From Culex pipiens pallens (Eukaryota; Arthropoda; Insecta; Diptera; Culicidae): a stretch of 64,000 bases of DNA. This document shows positions 10,231 through 21,995 of the stretch, piece by piece; position 1 is the first letter of the stretch; every line of letters begins with the position of its first letter. The stretch is taken from the NCBI RefSeq assembly GCF_016801865.2, contig NC_068939.1, forward strand, positions 146,020,105 through 146,084,104, given 5' to 3'. The notes beneath the pieces are model-generated. The model saw only the letters and a program-made list of their open reading frames with translations, made no database searches and had not been told where the DNA came from. Position numbers and translations under genes: made by a program.

Positions 10231-11241
10231 GTCCAAAGCAGATTTTTGATTTGGTCTTATTTCCATTAATTTATTTTGATAAAAATTAAATACGCATTTC
10301 AGAAACTTGAAATACCTACTTAAAAGTGTCAAGGTTCATTTCTCGGGTTAGTTTTCAAACGGTCCTAGCACCAGTTGTAAATAAAGCCGTTTTTCGGTCG
10401 GTTCTCGTTCGATTTACGAATTATCAAATTCATATTGTTTTGAACTATTTATTTGCACGTTTTTCAAATGCTCTTCACTGAAAAACAATGAAAATTTGGT
10501 TTATTTCAGAGGAAAAATCAAATAAGTGTCAGTTGTTTGCAAACTAATCAGAGATTTGTATTTTTACAAATAAGTGACGACATTTACACATAGCATGATT
10601 TCACTTCACCGTTAAGACATTTATTATAGTTTGTGAAAAAACACTGCACGTCAAATATATAAAACGTTATGAAAAATTAATCTTGTTGACCATACTATTT
10701 TTTCTTCTTATAAATGTTTAAAAAATCAATGATTAAACATACATTTCAACTACACGGCACGACTTATCAATCACATGTTAATGCAAGTTTTATTTAAACC
10801 GCAATTTTTGGATAGCATAAAAACCAATCTAAAAAGGCAAAAAAACTAAATTCTAAACTGCATCAACCAATAAATCAGAACAACTATAAATTTCAACTTC
10901 CAACGTTTTTGCATTTTATTTTCCAGTTGCACCAAAACTCCGAAATACACTCCCCCTTTTTTCTAAACCATTTGATACTGCATATTTTTATCACACCTCA
11001 CATTAAATTTATCACATCCACCGTGTGCACCGTCGCTATTGTTTGCCTTCCAGTCCGTCACACCATGAAACTCAACCAAGCGCGTAAATCGTACTCAACA
11101 CTTGGGCGTAAACAACCGTTGAACGCAAACTGCTGGGTGCTTCAGAACTTGGCAAGTTCTGCGTAGCACGCACCATGTTCACTTCAATGGAGTGCTTTTT
11201 TTTGAAAATCTGCTGACTCAATTAGACACTTCCGTGTGAAT
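10231..11241. other. Intergenic, no gene seen
   Basis: Unique-looking AT-rich DNA downstream of the small secreted-protein gene. I looked for a further exon of that gene on the minus strand and found none convincing. Confidence 0.5.
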
Positions 11242-11550
11242 TCAGCGAATTTGCTCTGGGTTGATGCTCCAGAGGGAACCACATACTTGCTCGATGTCCA
11301 ACCTGGTCTGAGGGTTCAGATCGGTGCAGTACTGCGCCGCCGACGAGGCCCTGCGAATGAAATGAATTCGGTGGGTGTTAGAAGTTTGATTAGGAAGTTC
11401 AGGAAGTTCCTCTGTGAGAAGGCAAAAATAAAAATAACCTGATAATATTCCGTACCGATTCTCACTGGATGAGTCATGAAGCGCCGACAGGCCGGTTCCG
11501 CTGGCGAGATGTACTACCGTTGCCACAACCAAAACAACCAACCGCTTCAT
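11242..11550 (-). CDS. Small secreted protein, probable two-exon gene, function unknown
   Basis: The ATG at 11550-11548 has a good context (CACCATG) and starts a clear signal peptide (MKRLVVLVVATVVHLASG). The ORF can be read straight to TGA at 11244-11242. A better model removes an intron 11455-11359 (CG|GTACGG ... TTCGCAG|G), which keeps frame and gives about 68 residues: signal peptide, SALHDSSSENR, then ASSAAQYCTDLNPQTRLDIE and VCGSLWSINPEQIR. Two Cys spaced by 14 residues remain. A second good donor, GAGCAA|GTATGT, leaves open a further downstream exon that I could not find. Size and layout suit a secreted peptide or prohormone, but I do not recognise the family. Confidence 0.55.
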   Translation of the reverse strand: MKRLVVLVVATVVHLASGTGLSALHDSSSENRYGILSGYFYFCLLTEELPELPNQTSNTHRIHFIRRASSAAQYCTDLNPQTRLDIEQVCGSLWSINPEQIR

Positions 11551-12184
11551 GGTGAATTCCACTTAGAACTTGCGCACCGCCAAAAAAAAAGCCGCAACTT
11601 CACCTTTGGTGGTCACCCCCGTTGTTTTACTTCTTTCTTTTTTTTTTGGGAGAAGGTAATTCGAGACTAATTAAATTAAGGTTCACTTCGCTTAGCCGGT
11701 CTTTTTCCACCAGGACACACACAAAAAAACAACTTTGATCCGCTTCCAGAACACTTGCCAGTGACGACGACCGAACCGTTCGAACTGCGACCGACGACTA
11801 AACGTAGAGTTCGAAACTATCGCCACATTTGGGTCCCCCCTTTTTTTCGTCCGGACGGGCCAGACTCTCCCGACTTCGCGGAGTGCTGATGATGTGCACA
11901 AACGAAACGAGTTGTAGTTGTTGGGATGAGCTGGGAGATTGTGGGGAACTGCAAATTTCAAATAACCTACAAAAGTAAATCCAACGTTAGCTGAAAGCAA
12001 ACTTTCCCCAGGCTCTCCTAAGCTTTAGGATCGTCACTATGTTCGCCAACGACGATGTGCTGACGGTAGCGACTAGTATAGGTTCTGAGTGCGATACTCC
12101 CTCGCCAGTCGATCCATGGGACCATGCTTTTGCGAGCGCGCGGTTTGAAATGTGTACATTTTTCGCGCCACTCTTGTTTTGCAC
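11551..12184 (-). promoter_or_regulatory. Upstream region / 5' UTR of the small secreted-protein gene
   Basis: A less AT-rich block with many CG dinucleotides (near 11760-11890) lies just 5' of the signal-peptide ORF, unlike the surrounding repeats. It probably holds the leader and promoter. No TATA box or start site could be assigned with confidence. Confidence 0.3.
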
Positions 12185-12476
12185 GGCGAACTAACCCTTG
12201 ATACTGTTTTCACTGGACAATAGTTTGCTATCAAAACATCTGAAAAATATTTGTTTGTATTTACTTTGAACTTCTACTTCTATGTTGTTTCTCATTTTTA
12301 ATAAGTTTAAAAAAATCTTAAAACGAACTCAGATGCTTTTAAGAATAATCTGGTAAAATACAAAAAAAAATATTTATTACAATTTATTTCATCCAATGAT
12401 TTCTAATAACCCGATAATAAACAACTAGCCTCCTTCGCATAACTTGTTGTAAACATTAGTTTATAACCTGGTCTAT

Positions 12477-12950
12477 TAGAGCGTCAAATTTCCCGTCCCG
12501 AGAATAAATAATTAATCAGGTTATCACAAATTATGTTATCAGAATTATTCCTGATAATATTAATTATTGAAACAACTGGGAATAGACCTTGCTTAATGAG
12601 TATTAAATTATTACAATTAGGTAAACTTTGAACAGATTGATGTTATTTCATCAAAACAATATTAACTCCTTACTTCCAAATTAAAATTGAGATTTTTTTA
12701 CGTTTTTGTTTACCATGATCAAATGAGATGAAAATCGAATTTGTTCAAAAAGAATTAATTCAATTGGTTGAATACCTAGTACTAGAGAAATTACAATTTG
12801 AAGTTAAACCAAGTTAAAACCAAGATCATAACAATTTTCAATAAATTTAAAATTTCCCGGGATTTCCCGGGAAATTGGCTGAAAATTTCCCGTTTCCCGG
12901 GAAATTTGTAACCCCGGGAAATTTGTAACCCCGGGAAATTGGACGCTCTA
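12477..12950. mobile_element. hAT-like MITE, short member of the TAGAGCG family
   Basis: 474 bp; ends TAGAGCGTCAAATTTCCCG and CGGGAAATTGGACGCTCTA; exact 8-bp duplication TGGTCTAT at 12469-12476 and 12951-12958. It looks like an internally deleted form of the element at 51348, keeping both TTTCCCGGG-rich ends. Confidence 0.92.
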
Positions 12951-12999
12951 TGGTCTATGTAACCTGAGCTGGACAATCATCATAAATTCAGTGTTGGCA

Positions 13000-13660
13000 T
13001 TCTCGTACCCTCGCGAGAAAAAAAATCATCTCTCTCGAGTTCTCGACGCGAGTCCCGAGCTGCCGAGAGCAACTCGCTGATTGCCCGTTCTCTCCGCCGC
13101 TCACGATCGAGCTAGCTCGCGAGAAATACAAAAAATTGGCAACGAAGAAAAAACAGCACAACTATTTAAGTTACCCCTCTTTATTAACTTTTTCACTGAG
13201 ATCTTTTCAAACACGTACGAAGCAAAATGATCATCGTTCGGTCAAAACGTTCATCGTTTGTGCAAAACGAGATAGAATTGAGAGAAAAACTTCAATTTCC
13301 GGTCTCTTTTCGCTCAATTTTCTTCCATTTATCGTCGAATTCCTTCATTTTCTTGACATTCGCGTCCTATTTCCTGCTTCCTGATTCCTATTTACATGCA
13401 TTGGAGTTCATTGTTCATGAAAGTGAGTTCATTTTAAGTGCTCGTTTGAAAACTTACCAATGAAATCGAGAATACCATCGTGTCGTTCGCATTCAGAAAC
13501 CTGATAAACAAATTGCCATCTTGGAACGAATGGCAAGCACAAGGCGCTCGGGAGCGCTCTCGTCGAGAGCGAGAACGCGAGCGCGAGCGAGGAGAGAAAA
13601 TGACTACAAGTTCTCTCCCTCGCCCGCGAGTGAGAAAAGTTTTCCTTCTTCTCACTCGAA
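13000..13660. repeat. CG-rich inverted CTCGCGAG-type repeats
   Basis: Two clusters (about 13010-13125 and 13545-13650) of CTCG/CGAG/GAGAGC motifs are arranged roughly as inverted copies around AT-rich DNA. Possibly a MITE with long degenerate ends; no target duplication found. Confidence 0.4.
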
Positions 13661-13962
13661 TCCCTTGATTTCATGCAATTAAAGTTTTTTTAAGAAATTA
13701 CAATAACAATGAGAACTTAAATATGAAATATGACAAACATGAGCAATGAACACGAAACGTATTGTTTTTGAATTAATAATTAGACGAAATAATAACAAGA
13801 TGTTTTCTTGTAAATAAATAATTATTAGAGAAATAAATAGGGGGTGAGGGGGTAATATGCACCCCCTAAGGGAAAACTGTGATTTCTGAACCATTACAGC
13901 ATTACTGTGGAAGAATTTTGTTTGATGTTCTAAAACAACTATTATTATTTGTCATCCATGAG

Positions 13963-16756
13963 CATGAGCATGAGCATGAGCATGGTTGACTGCCAATGAG
14001 CTGCTACTCCGTTATTGACAGATCAGCTGAAGTTAAACAATGAATCAAAAATGATCAGTGGGAGCCAACCATACGTTCACTGTTTAACCTCTGAAGATCC
14101 CTACTTTATTAGTCAATACCGGCTCCCTCCCAAGAAGCCTGCAGTTCAACGAAAGGGAGGAATGTTAGTCCGATAGTTGAAGTTGCAGACTCATCAAGCA
14201 CACAGTTTTTCGCTATATACTTGTTGATACCGCTTGAGACCGTTGAATCCACAGCATCTCCTTCAAGCATCACGTGATTATTATTTTTTTGGGTTAGTAG
14301 GATAAGGTATTGGAGCAATTCTCTACGAAATCGGTCTTTTTTCTTCAATTTTAATTTTTGTATTTTTTAATCCGGCTGAAACTTTTTTGGTGCCTTCGGT
14401 ATGCCCAAAGAAGCCATTTTGCATCATTAGTTTGTCCATATAATTTTCCATACAAATTCGGCAGCTGTCCATACAAAAATGATGTATGAAAATTCAAAAA
14501 TCTGTATCTTTTGAAGGAATTTTTTGATCGATTTGGTGTCTTCGGCAAAGTTGTAGGTATGGATACGGACTACACTGGAAAAAATAATACACGGTAAAAA
14601 AAAATTTGGTGATTTTTTTATTTAACTTTTTATCACTAAAACTTGATTTACAAAAAAACACTATTTTTAATTTTTTTTATTTTTTGATATGTTTTAGAAG
14701 ACATAAAATGCCAACTTTTCAGAAATTTCCAGGTTGTGCAAAAAATTACTGACCGAGTTATGAATTTTTTAATCAATACTGATTTTTTCAAAAAATCGAA
14801 ATTTTGGTCATAAAAATTTTTCAACTTCATTTTTCGATGTAAAATCAAATTTGCAATCAAAAAGTACTTTACTAAAATTTTGATAAAGTGCACCGTTTTC
14901 AAGTTATAGCCATATTTAAGTGACTTTTTTGAAAATAGTCGCAGTTTTTCATTTTTTTAAATTAGTGCACATGTTTGCCCAGTTTTGAAAAAAATATTTT
15001 TGAAAAGCTGAGAAAATTCTCTATATTTTGCTTATTCGGACTATGTTGATACGACCTTTAGTTGCTGAGATATTGCAATGCAAAGGTTTAAAAACAGGAA
15101 AATTGATGTTTTCTAAGTTTCACCCAAACAACCCACCATTTTCTATCGTCAATATCTCAGCAACTAATGGTCCGATTTTCAATGTTAATATATGAAACAA
15201 TTGTGAAATTTTCCGATCTTTTCGAAAAAAATATTTTTGGAATTTTCAAATCAAGACAAACATTTTAAAAGGGCGTAATATTGAATGTTTGGCCTTTGTG
15301 AAATGTTAGTCTTGATTTGAAAATTCCAAAAATATTTTTTTCGAAAAGATCGGAAAATTTCACAAATGTTTCATATATTAACATTGAAAATCGGACCATT
15401 AGTTGCTGAGATATTGACGATAGAAAATGGTGGGTTGTTTGGGTGAAACTTAGAAAACATCAATTTTCCTGTTTTTAAACCTTTGCATTGCAATATCTCA
15501 GCAACTAAAGGTCGTATCAACAAAGTCCAAATAAGCAAAATATAGAGAATTTTCTCAGCTTTTCAAAAATATTTTTTTCAAAACTGGGCAAACATGTGCA
15601 CTAATTTAAAAAAATGAAAAACTGCGACTATTTTCAAAAAAGTCACTTAAATATGGCTATAACTTGAAAACGGTGCACTTTATCAAAATTTCAGTAAAGT
15701 ACTTTTTGATTGCAAATTTGATTTTACATCGAAAAATGAAGTTGAAAAATTTTTACGACCAAAATTTCGATTTTTTGAAAAAATCAGTATTGATTAAAAA
15801 ATTCATAACTCGGTCAGTGATTTTTTGCACAACCTGGAAATTTCTGAAAAGTTGGCATTTTATGCCTTCTAAAACATATCAAAAAATAAAAAAAATTAAA
15901 AATAGTGTTTTTTTGTAAATCAAGTTTTAGTGATAAAAAGTTAAATAAAAAAATCACCAAATTTTTTTTACCGTGTATTATTTTTTTCCAGTGTAGTCCG
16001 TATCCATACCTACAACTTTGCCGAAGACACCAAATCGATCAAAAAATTCCTTCAAAAGATACAGATTTTTGAATTTTCATACATCATTTTTGTATGGACA
16101 GCTGCCGAATTTGTATGGAAAATTATATGGACAAACTAATGATGCAAAATGGCTTCTTTGGGCATACCGAAGGCACCAAAAAAGTTTCAGTCGGATTAAA
16201 AAATACAAAAAAAATCGAATGACCGAAATCCTAGAGAACTGCTCATTGGCTTTTCGATGCCTCCCGAGCTACGATGCTATGGGGAGGACTTTCATAACAG
16301 ACCCGTCGACGAGCCTTCCGAGCAACGATGCTATGGGAAGGTCTTTTTGGTTTACACACAAAGTCACTCACACACAATTATTTCACTCCACTATTAATTA
16401 ATCCAAAATGTCAGAGCGTTTTTCGATCATTATATAGAAATGGTTTTTTCACCATAAAAAATTAAACCTTATTCAAAAAATTATACACAATTTACCCGAC
16501 GCCGTGCCTTCCGATCAACGATGATATAGGAAGGGCTTTAAAAATCACAAAACAATTAATTAAGATCTCAAAAAAAAAAACACAAAAAACACCAATTACT
16601 CAACGAAAATTATGCTCAAGACACAAATAATTCAGTAAGTCATGCTATTATTCGATCACCACAATCACTCACCCCTAACGAACAGCGACACAAAAGCACA
16701 CAAAAAAATTAACCTGCATAATCACGATTTCGCGTCCCCACTTCCAGCGCACCAAT
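13963..16756. repeat. Repeat carrying foldback copy 1, flanked by a 25-bp direct repeat
   Basis: ACAACTATTATTATTTGTCA plus TCCATG occurs at about 13937-13962 and again at 16757-16782, bracketing this stretch like a long target duplication. The left part starts with AGCATG microsatellite units. Parts of the body (TTATTGACAGATCAGCTGAA; CGAGCAACGATGCTATGGGA; GACGCCGTGCCTTCC) recur at 61258-61720. The element type is not recognised; a long duplication suggests retrotransposition. Confidence 0.55.
14313..16244. mobile_element. Long palindromic foldback element, copy 1
   Basis: 1932 bp made of two nearly identical inverted arms of about 930 bp centred near 15278. The ends read GAGCAATTCTCT and AGAGAACTGCTC, flanked by ATTG on both sides (14309-14312 and 16245-16248), a 4-bp target duplication. 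Mirrored translations in the two arms are shadows of the palindrome, not genes. Copy 1 lies inside another repeat whose relative at 61258-61720 lacks it. Confidence 0.9.
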
Positions 16757-17143
16757 CACAACTATTATTATTTGTCATCCATGTGAAAAAAGTCTTTAAA
16801 AAAACACAAAATTGCTCGAAAATATCAAATTTCTAAAAACATTTTTGATTCATTTCAAACAACCATGCGGGGCAAAATGCACCGGGTAAAAGGAGTTTTC
16901 ACTAGTCACCACTAGATGACACCGATGAGCTTCACAGCGGTGCATTTTGCCCCGACCACGCTCATTGCAGAAAATTTAATCAAAAAGGCATTTTTTGATG
17001 TTTTTGAACTTTTATATCTACAAAATAATGAAGATTATGGCAAAAACTATATACCTCAACACTTACAATATCAATAAATGCTTTTTATATTGTCCAAAAA
17101 TCATAATGAAAGTTCAATGAAAACACAACATTTTATAGTTTTA

Positions 17144-18879
17144 CAGGGTGATCACTCAAATTCCATTTTTTTTAAAATCTCGACTTTTTCCCGACTTTTT
17201 TCCAGACTTTTCCAGAATGCTTAAATAATAGGCATTTCTTATCTAAAGAATGATTTCAAACAAAAAACTTTCTATAAGAACAGTCAATATAAACCAGCGA
17301 AAAAAAAATCACAATCATTTAAAAAGAAAATCTAAAAAAAACTTTAAAAAACTAAACAATAAATAAAAAACACTTCAAAAATGGAATTTCATTATTATCA
17401 TTCAGAGTAGAAACACAAACAATTAGTCTTTGAAAAAATAATCGAAAGTTCAACAATACTTATAACTTCCATGTTATTTTTTAAATTGGCAAACGTATAG
17501 TTTTTGATACTTCGTTTCAACTGAAAATGACAAAAAGTTAAAGATAACTGAACTTAAAATAGCGTTCCAATTTTTCAAAACTTCATCATCATTATGATTG
17601 AAACATAATTGCTGTTATTATTCATTCAAAGGATTTAGAAAAATGTCAAGGAATTCATAAAATTTAATTTCAATTTTGTAATTTTTGATATTAAATTTTC
17701 TAATCAATTTTAATTTATCTAGTGGTCAGTATTTAACTTTTTTTTCAATGCAAATTAAGTTTGATATGATTTTATGTTTCCCACTTATTTTAATCAAAAT
17801 AATTGAAGAAACAATTTTTTTAAACAATTTTGCAATAACTAAAAATTTCTTGGATTATTTTTTTTTTGCAATTTCAATATTTTCTTTATGTTTTCAAAAC
17901 GTAAAAAAAAAATCAATTTTGGATTTTATTCGATATTAAGGTTTTCCGAAAACTGAAAATCAAGCTTTATCTACGGTAGGTAATTTAGCCATACTCACAA
18001 AATAAAGGTCAAGGGCAAAATTTGGAAAAAATATTTTAAATTCAAAAATCAAAAATCAAATTATTCGCTCTACAGCATTGCCTTGGCGTTCTCGATTACG
18101 AGATTCCTACTCGAAACTTGGTGTCCGAAGGCTTGATTGTTGAGGCAATTGCAAACCTCTTTTTACACCTAAGCTTCCATCCACCCCAGGATTCGAACTG
18201 ACGACCTTTGGATTGTTAGTCCAACTGCCTACCAGCGACTCCACCGAGGCAAGACCCAGGGAGACGACTCCTACACCTGGACTGAGCTAACGACCTAACC
18301 TTTCTTTTTAGGTTAGTCCGGGGCCAACATTTACTTCCCTGTCCGACGGAAGGCGTGATCAGACAAATCTCGCCTCAAAATTTGCCACCGGGACCTTCTG
18401 GGATCAAACCCAGGCCGACTGGGTGAGAGGCTAAATGAATTTAGTTAAACAATTAAAAATATTCACCAAAAAAAACCATTGCCAAACACAAGTTGGAATC
18501 TGTTACCAAATATCCAATTATGTGACTAAATGAAATAGAATCATAATTCTAAGCTGGCCATTATGTTCTATTTTTATATTAGTTTTTCATTAACTTTACC
18601 TCTTGTTTGATGAACAAAAATTAAAGCGATCATTTGATTCATAAAAAAATATTATGAAAATCTGTGTCAAAGACTCCAATTTTCATTAAGATTTTGAATG
18701 CCTTTAACAGCTTTTCAGCTTTAACAGCTTGAAATAGTGAAAAGAACCTTAAATTTAAAGTAAGTTATTAAAGCAGAAATGAGTGAATTCAATTTGAAAA
18801 TTTTGATTTTTGGCGGATTTTGGCGAATTCGCAACTTTTTCCCGACTTTCCCGATTTCCCGACTTGAGTGGCCACCCTG
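17144..18879. mobile_element. hAT-like element with CAGGGTG ends, carrying a SINE
   Basis: The ends are CAGGGTGATCACTCA and TGAGTGGCCACCCTG, with AGTTTTA repeated on both sides (17137-17143 and 18880-18886). Several CCCGACTTTTTCC-type motifs sit near both ends. The interior is AT-rich, without a transposase. A tRNA-derived SINE lies inside at about 18057-18435. Confidence 0.75.
18057..18435 (-). repeat. tRNA-derived SINE with two tRNA-like regions (Twin-like)
   Basis: On the minus strand two Pol III-like regions occur in series. The first has CCTGGGTTTGATCCCAG (B-box like). The second has GTGGAGTCGCTGGTAGGC, then GTTGGACTAACAATCCAA and the B box GTTCGAATCC. Culex Twin SINEs are known for paired tRNA-related regions; this copy fits that plan, though I cannot confirm the family by alignment. 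Confidence 0.7.
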
Positions 18880-19085
18880 AGTTTTACAAATAACTTAAGC
18901 TGTTTTTATAATGCGATGCTCATATTTTTCCAGCATGGTTTAGCAATGTTTTGCTTTCTATTTCTAAGATTTTTTCCCCGGAAAATTCTTCCAAATACCG
19001 AGAAAAGCAGGGGGTGCATTTTGCCCCGGGGTGAATATTACCCCCTCTTCCCCACCAAGGGATAGACCCTTCTGTTATAATGCAT

Positions 19086-19888
19086 TGCACAGTGTTCGGA
19101 ATGGCAAAATTAAGTGGAATAAATTGATAACTCCTTTATTTGACGTCCTAGCCAAATCGTGTCTTCCGAAGAGTTGTTGTACTTGATAACGACCTTGCAG
19201 GGTCGATCGATCAATTTACCCTTCAATTTACCGATTATTACCATGTTTTGAATAAGATTCCGCTTAAAAATTATAAATAAATTGATTAAAAACCGTCAAA
19301 TTCAGATTGAGATATCTTAAAATAGACACCGATAGACACGGAGATATTTTCAGGAAATGCAGTTGAAAATGTGTACTTTCAGGTGCATTGTTCGGTTTTG
19401 CGCCAAAATGCGCCTTTTTAAAAACATAGCAACTTGAAAATAGGCTCAAAATCACTTAAAAAAGGATATAACTCCTTAATAAAGGCTCAACACATTTTGC
19501 GGTCTTCGGCAAAGATGCGGAATTTTATGTCATAAACAACTTTTCACAACATAGTAGGCCGCTAAAATGCTAACATTTTAAGTTATCACCAAAAACGTGT
19601 TTTTTTTACCATTTTTGCAAAAATGACGTATATCTCGAGTAGATTAAGAGCTACAAACTTGGTGCCTTCGACAAACTTTCATGAAATTTTCTTCTCTGCA
19701 ACTTTGCCGAAGACACCAAAGCCCTACAACGTCATCCAACAAAGTTAGTTTTTGGTTGAAACCCTTAACTTCAAAAGATAGCCCTTATCAAGTACAACAA
19801 CTCTTCGGAAGACACAATTTGGCTAGGGCGTCAAATAAAGGAGTTATCGATTTATTCCACTTAATTTTGCCATTCCGAACACTGTGCA
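19086..19888. mobile_element. MITE with 120-bp inverted ends (GCACAGTGTTCGGAATGGC)
   Basis: The outer 115-120 bp at each side are near-perfect inverted copies (GCACAGTGTTCGGAATGGCA to GTTGTTGTACTTGATAA). The middle is unrelated AT-rich DNA. Confidence 0.8.
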
Positions 19889-20334
19889 TTGTTTCACTGC
19901 TACTACATTTGCACTTGCTTTGAAAAAGACAATAAACAACAAACAAACAAAAAACTACCAAAACAAAATAAGCGATCGTGAAATGCATCACTAGCAACCA
20001 AAATGCTGTTGGGAATAACTGTTTTTAAATAGCTCAATTTTAAAATTCTTACATCAACTAACAGAAAAGGCTCGCAATCAACTCCGTTTTGCTAGTTTTC
20101 GTGAAAGTTACTCAACATTCAAGTCCCTGTATCTCACAGTGCATGCAACCACACTTTATTAACAAATTAAATGCGACAACATACGGGTTGCGGTACAACA
20201 ACACACCTAATTACGATAACAATCAACTTTTTGATGTTCCAACTCCAACGTGGATAATGAAAAAAAGCCGACAGAAGCAAGTGTAAGTGAAACCGGCGTT
20301 TTTGTTGCCTTACCTTTCCCCACACCAACAACAC
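19889..20334. other. Intergenic upstream of the tRNA gene
   Basis: No repeat structure or gene recognised. Confidence 0.5.
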
Positions 20335-20416
20335 GACGAGGTGGCCGAGTGGTTAAGGCGTTGGACTGCTAATCCAATGGGCTCTGCCCGCGTGGGTTCG
20401 AATCCCATCCTCGTCG
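20335..20416 (+). tRNA. tRNA-Ser(GCT)
   Basis: It is 82 nt long. The acceptor stem GACGAGG pairs with CCTCGTC and the discriminator is G. The A box is TGGCCGAGTGGTTAAGGCG and the B box GGTTCGAATCC. The anticodon loop is CTGCTAA with GCT at 20368-20370. The long variable arm (GGGCTCTGCCCGC) is typical of serine tRNA. There is no intron. A Pol III terminator TTTT lies at 20424-20427. Confidence 0.97.
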
Positions 20417-20427
20417 ACTCATATTTT

Positions 20428-21145
20428 AGTTAAGAATTATTTAAATAGTTTGAGATTTAGAAAAGCTGTGCTCAAAAAAAGGTGGGGAGATTGCGGTTTT
20501 TGTAATAAAAGAAGTATTGATGATTTCTAAAACAAAGATTTCTAGATTTCTGTTGCACCCTTTTTGCGCACCAACAGGTTAACCTAACCAGCTTAATCAT
20601 GGAATCAAAATAGGTCAAAGGTCTTCACTGCACAGCTTGAGCTCGTCCTAATTGAATCTTTAACCGTAAACTCCGTGGGGTTGGATGAGGCTAAATTAAA
20701 ACATTTAACTTTTATCACCACCTTCTGCCCAGCTGGTCCTAAATCTTTCTTAACCAAAGAAAGAAAGTGCCCCGGAGAGGGGCCAACAGATTGGTCGTAA
20801 TTACAAGCGTTAGGAATTCTGGTGCCAAACTATACCAACCTTATTCCCGGCCAGCTTTGGGTGATGACTGCTACTTCTGACGAGAGAGATAATTGTTCTA
20901 ATCATCCAATTAACAAACTTCGGAAGGCCCCGCGGACGAATATGGTCAGAACTTCGAAACTCAGGCGTAGGTGGTCATCATCGGCTGGAGTACACGAACC
21001 CCGCGACATCTCTGAATGGTTCATAATTTTTTAATCACAAATTTCCTGGCCAAAAGGGGATGATTCAATTAAAAGTATTGCAAACTACGAGACAAAACGA
21101 CACACTTTTTTCGCTGCTAATCCGGTTTAGATCATTGGACTCAGC
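20428..21145. other. Intergenic between tRNA-Ser and the membrane-protein gene
   Basis: Lower AT content than the transposon regions; includes the likely 3' UTR of the minus-strand gene at 21146. No ORF worth calling. Confidence 0.45.
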
Positions 21146-21421
21146 TCAGCTGTACTCGAGCGATTCGATGTGATTCTGCTCGCAGATAAAGAGGTAGAAC
21201 GTGACCAGTAAGACTGCGGTGGCCAACACGAATCCGGCCACCAGAAATGCAAACAGAAGCAGCAGCGAAGCTAGCACAACCAGCCAGGCCCAGTGGGTGT
21301 TCCGGATAAAGTGTTCCAAATCTTGCCAGAAGTGAGACGGTTCCGGTTGAACTGATTGCTCCAGGTCAATATTGCTTCCAGATTGTTGAACTTTGATTAA
21401 ATTGTGCTTCAATGGCTCCAT
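21146..21421 (-). CDS. 91-residue integral membrane protein, function unknown
   Basis: Translation starts at ATG 21421-21419 (MEPLKHNLIKVQQSGSNIDL) and ends at TGA 21148-21146. The N-terminal half is polar. A continuous hydrophobic stretch of about 37 residues follows (from HWAWLVVLASLLLLFAFLVA), enough for one long or two short hairpin membrane helices, with a short polar tail ending ESLEYS. A longer reading begins at an ATG 14 codons upstream, but that part lies in a likely 5' UTR intron: donor CCCAG|GTGAAT at 21478, acceptor TCGCAG at 21423, 56 nt. I do not recognise the family. Confidence 0.6.
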   Translation of the reverse strand: MEPLKHNLIKVQQSGSNIDLEQSVQPEPSHFWQDLEHFIRNTHWAWLVVLASLLLLFAFLVAGFVLATAVLLVTFYLFICEQNHIESLEYS

Positions 21422-21422
21422 G

Positions 21423-21478
21423 CTGCGACTGCGAATTAAATTTATTAATCTCAAAACTATCAATTAAGCAAAATTCAC
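21423..21478 (-). other. Short 5' UTR intron of the membrane-protein gene
   Basis: GTGAAT ... GCAG of 56 nt (or 50 nt with the alternative acceptor ending at 21429) lies one base before the start codon. The size is normal for a mosquito small intron. Confidence 0.5.
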
Positions 21479-21995
21479 CTGGGATATTCGAAGATCGATC
21501 CTCGATCGTCCAAAGTCAACCAACCAGTAAGTAACTGCGAACGAATTGGACCAAGTAACGAAATGTATTGTAAACAAAATTCAAAGCTGATTTACGAGAG
21601 AGGACTTCGCTCGCTTCGGAGCTTGTGATTAGATAGGGAAGCTTATTTTGCTTTTAAATCGTGGCTTTTTCTCTCTTTCTCTGTGTTTTAAGTTCAGTTC
21701 TGTTCGAAATGTTCAAAGGCTATCAAGTGTTTTGGTCGGCTTTTCAAAGGTGTGAGTAATACACACAGTAAACCAAATTATTTTGGGGAAGTTGGAAATT
21801 TTATGGATGAATATTTCCTCTTTTTCGATGTAATTTTACCTCATTTTATGTCGAAAAAGTACAATTGCCGTAACAATATTGGGCAGTAGAGTAACCCTAA
21901 TAAAAATTATTATTTTCCATACAATAAAACAAATTATGGTAATACAGCATCTGGGTATAATGACAGATTGTGTGTCAAACATAAAGTTAAATATA

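Larger units (their letters stand above)
13837..19058. mobile_element. Old element with GGGGTAATATKCACCCC ends, filled by nested insertions
   Basis: The left end (GGGGGTAATATGCACCCCCT at about 13849) and right end (GGTGAATATTACCCCC near 19030) are inverted. Between them lie a repeat insertion at about 13963-16756, the CAGGGTG element and an inner pair GGGGCAAAATGCACCG / CGGTGCATTTTGCCCC (16870-16955). Once these are removed the host copy is short. Confidence 0.5.

Noticed and set aside
14648..15918. Two mirrored 84-residue ORFs (14648-14902 minus, 15664-15918 plus), also seen near 30263 and 57061
   Set aside because: They are the same sequence on both arms of the palindromic foldback family; AT-driven Lys/Phe/Ile composition and indels between copies show no coding selection.
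13679..19058. CRISPR-like or bacterial features
   Set aside because: The repeats are inverted or transposon-derived with no regular spacer spacing; the DNA is eukaryotic.
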